A DNA stretch of 64,000 bases from Nepenthes gracilis (lineage: Eukaryota > Streptophyta > Magnoliopsida > Caryophyllales > Nepenthaceae): positions 13,860,001-13,924,000 of the forward strand of contig BSYO01000025.1 of the NCBI GenBank assembly GCA_033239525.1. Direction: 5' to 3'. Under the pieces are notes generated by a model. That model searched no databases and was not told the DNA's origin. It saw only the letters and a program-made list of their open reading frames with translations. Of this stretch, positions 59,996-64,000 are shown one piece after another (position 1 is the stretch's first letter; the number at the start of each line of letters is the position of its first letter). A program made the translations under genes and the position numbers.

Positions 59996-60401
59996 TGAGC
60001 CCCCCATGTCAAATGGTCCGAGGACTCGGCCGTTTGACATGCCTTGTGAACACCTTTCCATCATGATAGCTCGCGGCCTTCATCCTTTGCTGACATGAGG
60101 CATGTCCGAGATCCTTTTACAAACCTGAGACCTGTCTTTCGCCGCCGTTTCATTTCCCTGCGGGGTATTAAATGTGATATTCGATTGATGTGATGTCGCT
60201 TCGGGAAGCCCCAAAGCCTATGCCTGCTTACTGCACATGGGGTACCGAGGCGTGGCAAGGTCATAATGAGGGCGCCTTTTCTTCGTTTGAAATTTTCTTT
60301 AAGTTCTCTGTCACGCCTTCATTCTTTCCCTCTTCCTCTTCTTCGTTTCCTTGGCGTCCTTTGAGGTTTTTTTCTCCGTTGCGTTTTCGTTTTCCGCCGC
60401 C
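59996..60401 (-). other. Polypurine tract and spacer of the second element
   Basis: A C-rich tract on the plus strand (60000-60008) is the polypurine tract of the minus-strand element. The remaining 390 bases are non-coding leader for the antisense ORF, with TTCC-rich stretches before 60402. Confidence 0.45.
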
Positions 60402-62279
60402 ATGGCTCCCGGCGTCATAGGCATAGCCTCTTCTCTTTCCCCTCAAGACCTTGAGCAAATCAGGGCAAAATATGACATTCGGAGACCGATTCGATGGTGG
60501 TTCCAGGAGCCGCAGAGAGGGCGTGTAGTCCTCCAGGCCGTTTTATTGCGGTCTACGAGGTTCACCTTAAAGGTGGACTTTGTTTCCCTGTTCCCACGGA
60601 GCTTTATCGTCTGATGAAGGAGCTGGTCGTCCCGTTCGCAAGGCTTTAGCCCAACGCTATCAGGTACTTGGTCTCCCACTGTGTATTCGCGCGCTGCCAC
60701 AATAAAGTCCTTGAGGCGGCCATGGTGAAGGTCATGTTTCGCTTCACTCACAATTTTGACTGGATCACCATGACTCCTCGCCTGGAGTTTGCTTAGATAA
60801 GTGGTGGGAACTCGGATTCCACGAAAAGGTGGAAGGGCAGGTTTTTTTCCGAGAGTTGCTGAGGACTGGCAGCTCTCATCCGTATGGGGAAATGTTGCGG
60901 GTAAACATTGCTCTGAGGTCTCTGATGAGGAGAGAGAGGTTGCCAAGGAGGTCACAGGTTTAGTGATGGCCAACCTTGGCAACTTTAACGTGGGGAAGAA
61001 GAACACTTGGTTGTCCCCTGAAAAGTTGGCCGAAGCCAAGTGGGTGGCGTTATCTGGAGATTCTGCCATCGAAGCTTCGAAGAAGAAGAAGAAGTTAAGG
61101 AAAAGAGAGGGTTCTCTTGTTATTCAGGAGCCATCTGAGAGGCCTCAGAAGAGTCCGCGGATTGAGGCCCTAGAGGGTCCGCTGAGCATTGTTGGTGAGC
61201 CCTTGTCGGGAGACGACGACTCTTTATTGCCCCCATGGTTAAGAAGGCCATGAGGTTGGTTTCTGGTCCTCCTGCGGAGTCTGGGGTCACCGCTCCTTCT
61301 TCTTCTGGTACCGAGGCCCGTCATGAGGTCCCGACCGTCTCTGCGGGTCCTTTGTCTGATGACCCTATTACTTTTGATGCCTCGGGGGAGGCAACTTTTG
61401 ATGAGATCGTAGAGCCTTGCGGGATGGAGGCAGCCGTCGCTATTACAGCTGAGGACATTTTTGACATTCTAAGCGGCGATGAGGCTAAGGTTGCGGTCTT
61501 GGAGATCCCGGCCGCCGCTGGGGCCTCGGGGGTGGCGGAGCCCCCCTTTCCTAAGGTCCTCCATCCGAGGCTGCTCTTGATGTTTCTGCGGTACCCGCGG
61601 AGCACCCACTCGTGCCCGAGACCTCGACGGAGAGTGGCCCCACTCAAGATCCTGTGGTTTTTAAGGTACTTTGCCATCTTCCCATTTACCTTGCTTTCTG
61701 TTGCCTGAATCTGAGTGGCTTTGGTTCCTTTTGCAGCTCCAAGATCTGATCGGTGGCCTTAGCCAGCTGATGGGTGAAGTCGCTCAGTCTCGTTTGGAAG
61801 CGAAGTCTTCGAAGGCCGTTCAGGAGGAGAACTAGCGGCTTCGCGCGGCGCTTGTTGAGGCCACCGCGAAGGGTGCTTCATCTGAGGAAGCCCTGAGGCT
61901 CTTAGAAGTCCGATACGGGTTCCTTCTAGAACGAAACCTTCAGCTGGAGGAGACGCTGAGGACCTCAGTGAAGGCTACCGACATAGCCCCCCTGCTGGAG
62001 ACCAAGTTCTGGGATGGCATTCATTTATGCCGCCGGCTGATGCAGCTCCTGCACCCACAGTTCCCCACTGCTGTGCTGGATCCGCGTAATGCGAGCGCCG
62101 CGCGCCCCGAGGACGTGTACAGTCTTCGAAGTAGGCCATTTCCTGGGTCCTCGGGTCCAAGGTCCTCAGCGGGTCCTCGCTCATCAGACCAGCCGGGAAC
62201 TTCGAGTCATAGAGAGGACTCTTCGTCCTTAAAAGAGCAATCTGGAGCCGTTCCACCTCGGGGTCCTGACGAGCGCTAG
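60402..62279 (+). pseudogene. Antisense ORF of a Tat-type element, with a small intron
   Basis: Start ATG at 60402 (MAPGVIGIASSLSPQDLEQI). The next ~450 bases, in shifted frames, give AVYEVHLKGGLCFPVPTELY and PNAIRYLVSHCVFARCH, the pattern of the plant 'putative gypsy-type transposon' domain carried on the antisense strand between pol and the 3' LTR in Tat elements. 60801-61253 has WQLSSVWGNVAGK and a Lys-rich nuclear-localisation-like block (KKKKKLRKREG). An intron at 61666-61736 (AAG|GTACTT ... TTTTGCAG|CTC) joins DPVVFK to LQDLIGGLSQLMGEV. The C-terminal part is a coiled coil. At least three frame breaks. The role of such ORFs is unknown. Confidence 0.6.
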
Positions 62280-62318
62280 CTTTTGTTTTTCATTTCCCAC
62301 CGTTGTATTACATATATG

Positions 62319-62325
62319 AATAAAA
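62319..62325 (+). terminator. Polyadenylation signal after the antisense ORF
   Basis: AATAAAA about 40 bases after the ORF stop codon at 62279, consistent with an independent antisense transcript. Confidence 0.5.
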
Positions 62326-62379
62326 AGGAAACCCTTGAGTTTATCACAAGTGTCTCTCTCTCTTTTTTTTCGGATGGAT

Positions 62380-62960
62380 CCGAGTTTTCCGTTTACGACT
62401 CCTTGGGTCGCTCGGATTATTATAAGTTTTGAGTACGACCGCTTGAGCCGCTCGAACGAATCCGAGTTTTGAGTACGACCTCTTGGGCCGCTCGGACGAA
62501 TCCGAGTTTTTACAGTTTTGACCTCTGGGGTCCGACCTCTGGGGCCGCTCGGTCACAGCTGAGTTTTTGGAGTTTTGACCTCTGGGGTCCGAGCCTTGGG
62601 CCGCCTCACGGGGTTTTTGGAGTTTGACCTCGGGTCGACCTCCGCTCGGTCGTAGCCGAGTTTTGGAATTTTGACCTTTGGAGTCCGACCTGGGTTTTTT
62701 GAGTTTTGACCGGGGTCCGACTTTTTGGGGTCCGCTCGGTCACTGGAGTTTCTTCCTTGTACTGCTGAGTTGTTTCATTGTTCATGAGGGAGTACGAGAA
62801 CGCTTCATAAGAGACATAATGAAGGGGCGTTTTTATTGATGTTTTTAGTTTTGGCCTCAGGACCTTTTAGGTCTCTTGGTTACATCGATCCGCGCGCTTG
62901 GGCCTTCATGCTCCTCCTTTACCGCTCCTCCGGTTCTTTGAAATTTTGACCTTTGGAGTC
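62380..62960. repeat. Degenerate tandem array, ~50-60-bp unit
   Basis: About eight imperfect units built from GAGTTTTGACCTCTGGGGTC, CGACCTCTTGGGCCGCTCGG and a variable spacer. Such arrays are common in the non-coding spacer of Tat elements. Confidence 0.7.
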
Positions 62961-63375
62961 CGACTAACGGTGGGGTGTGCCAGCGCTCGATAATGGCCTT
63001 GCCCTTTTTGTGCAGTTTTGCCGAGTCGTGGCGAGGAAGCGGTCGAAGGTAGCCTTCCATTACCGGCCCTTTCGATTTTTGGGAGCCGCAGTTCGTGTCT
63101 TGGCCGTGGCTGCGGTGGTAATGGCAAAGTACTCCCACCGGTCGCCTCCTTCCGGGTTCTTCAACGCCTTGGGCCATCTTCTTCCTTGCGCCTCGGGGAT
63201 GTTGATGAAGGTTGTTCCATTGTTCGGGAGCATTTTGAGGGGTCCTTGGGCCTTCGGGAACGTCCTCCTCATAAGCTTGTCATAAAGAACAGGGGTCTTC
63301 TCGTCCTTTCGGGTGGCTTGTTTGTTTGGTTTTGGGTCGGACCGTCTTCGAGAAGCCCTTTCCCTTGGCTCATGG
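62961..63375. other. Spacer of the second element
   Basis: Balanced base composition with overlapping open frames on both strands (63018-63407 plus, 62857-63177 minus), none matching a family I can name. Probably non-coding element spacer. Confidence 0.4.
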
Positions 63376-63585
63376 ATCTTCTGTCAAAAGAGTACCCTGA
63401 GAACTAGGAGCCCAGGATGATTCTCTCTCTTTGGAAGCTTCGTGATATTAGGAAGTCGGGCTTCTTTCTTTCTTCCGTTCACCTCTCTTTTCTTTTCTCT
63501 CGAGAGCCACCACTCATCTTGCCAAGTGGGAGGCACTGGTAGAAATTCCTCCCGGGTCCTCTTTTCGCTCATCATGAAAGGGGTT
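63376..63585 (+). repeat. Direct repeat, left copy, near the window end
   Basis: From TGTCAAAAGAGTA through AGAAGTCGGGCTTCTTTCTT and CTCTCGAGAG to GTAGAAATTCCTCC. Repeated at 63835-64000. Confidence 0.7.
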
Positions 63586-63834
63586 ATTTGTTAAGTGAGG
63601 AGGGTGCCATTGAGTCTTTGTGACACGTGGGCACGATGTTGCGTCAGGAGTTTTCGCCCGCTGTTTTTTGCCGGGCGACGGATACGGGCAACACAAAATG
63701 AGTAGAACACAAGCAGTATAATAAAAGTGCGAGGGTGATGAGGGAATACACAGATTTACGTGAAAAATCCCGTTAAATAAAGAGGGGTAAAAAACCACGG
63801 AACGGATGGGAGGTCCGAGAAGTTCCACTAACTT
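63586..63834. mobile_element. Insert between the repeats, Copia-LTR-like
   Basis: Contains ACACAGATTTACGTGAAAAATC and GGTAAAAAACCACGG, phrases that recur in plant Copia and TRIM LTRs. Too short to classify further. Confidence 0.35.
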
Positions 63835-64000
63835 GTCAAAAGAGTACAATGAGAGAACTTGCAGGATGATTCTCTCTACAGGAAGATACAGTATTAGAAG
63901 TCGGGCTTCTTTCTTTCTCCGTTCACTCTTTTTCTTTTCTCTCGAGAGTTATCTGCTCAAGTGTGCTCAGGTAGAAATTCTTCTGAATCCTCTTTCAGTA
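63835..64000 (+). repeat. Direct repeat, right copy, cut by the window end
   Basis: TGTCAAAAGAGTACAATGAG... AGAAGTCGGGCTTCTTTCTT ... CTCTCGAGAG, aligned to 63376-63585. It is cut by the end of the window. Confidence 0.7.

Noticed and set aside
60801..61253. Separate nuclear protein gene
   Set aside because: It is a middle part of the retroelement antisense ORF, as shown by WQLSSVWGN and its position.

Overview
This window is nuclear DNA from a flowering plant. It is AT-rich and carries intron-split genes with GT-AG junctions, plant-only gene families, degenerate LTR and non-LTR retrotransposons, SINEs, MITE-like fold-back elements and a plastid-like insert. The species cannot be fixed from the sequence; a woody non-grass angiosperm is a guess. 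I saw no CRISPR, operon or bacterial feature, and no clearly new biological system.

Three protein-coding genes are supported. (1) 12149-29211, plus strand: a HSI2/VAL-type B3 transcriptional repressor in 12 coding exons, with zinc-finger, B3, CW, Cys-rich and EAR segments. It would be about 847 residues, but exon 4 carries one extra base that breaks the frame. (2) 32132-32491, minus strand: a secreted type-1 non-specific lipid-transfer protein. (3) 42793-48702, minus strand: an intact 364-residue RAF-like protein kinase of the ATN1 type in six coding exons.

Layout. 1-11600 is intergenic: an element with an snRNA-type promoter motif and minisatellites (905-2280), a plastid-like insert between 300-bp direct repeats (3566-4797), a solo LTR with a perfect target-site duplication (5512-6389) and a decayed relative (7498-8408). 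11600-29300 is the VAL gene; its introns hold two LINE relics, LTR-like pieces, minisatellites, segmental tandem duplications, a fold-back element and a SINE with target-site duplications. 29300-35390 is intergenic around the LTP gene, which a MITE-like element touches. 35390-38960 is an older LTR element split by a 2566-bp solo LTR with a perfect 5-bp duplication. 39000-42780 is AT-rich. 42793-49400 is the kinase gene, its introns also filled with small repeats. 49600-54890 is intergenic, with MITEs and a two-unit repeat. 54891-59549 is a degenerate Ty3/gypsy Tat-type element on the plus strand. From 59550 to the window end a second Ty3/gypsy element lies in the opposite orientation and is recognised by an antisense ORF with a small intron.

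The genes do not form a pathway. VAL proteins silence embryonic genes through chromatin, the kinase is a cytoplasmic signalling enzyme, and the LTP is apoplastic. The retroelements are broken; the host genes, apart from the VAL frame break, look maintained.
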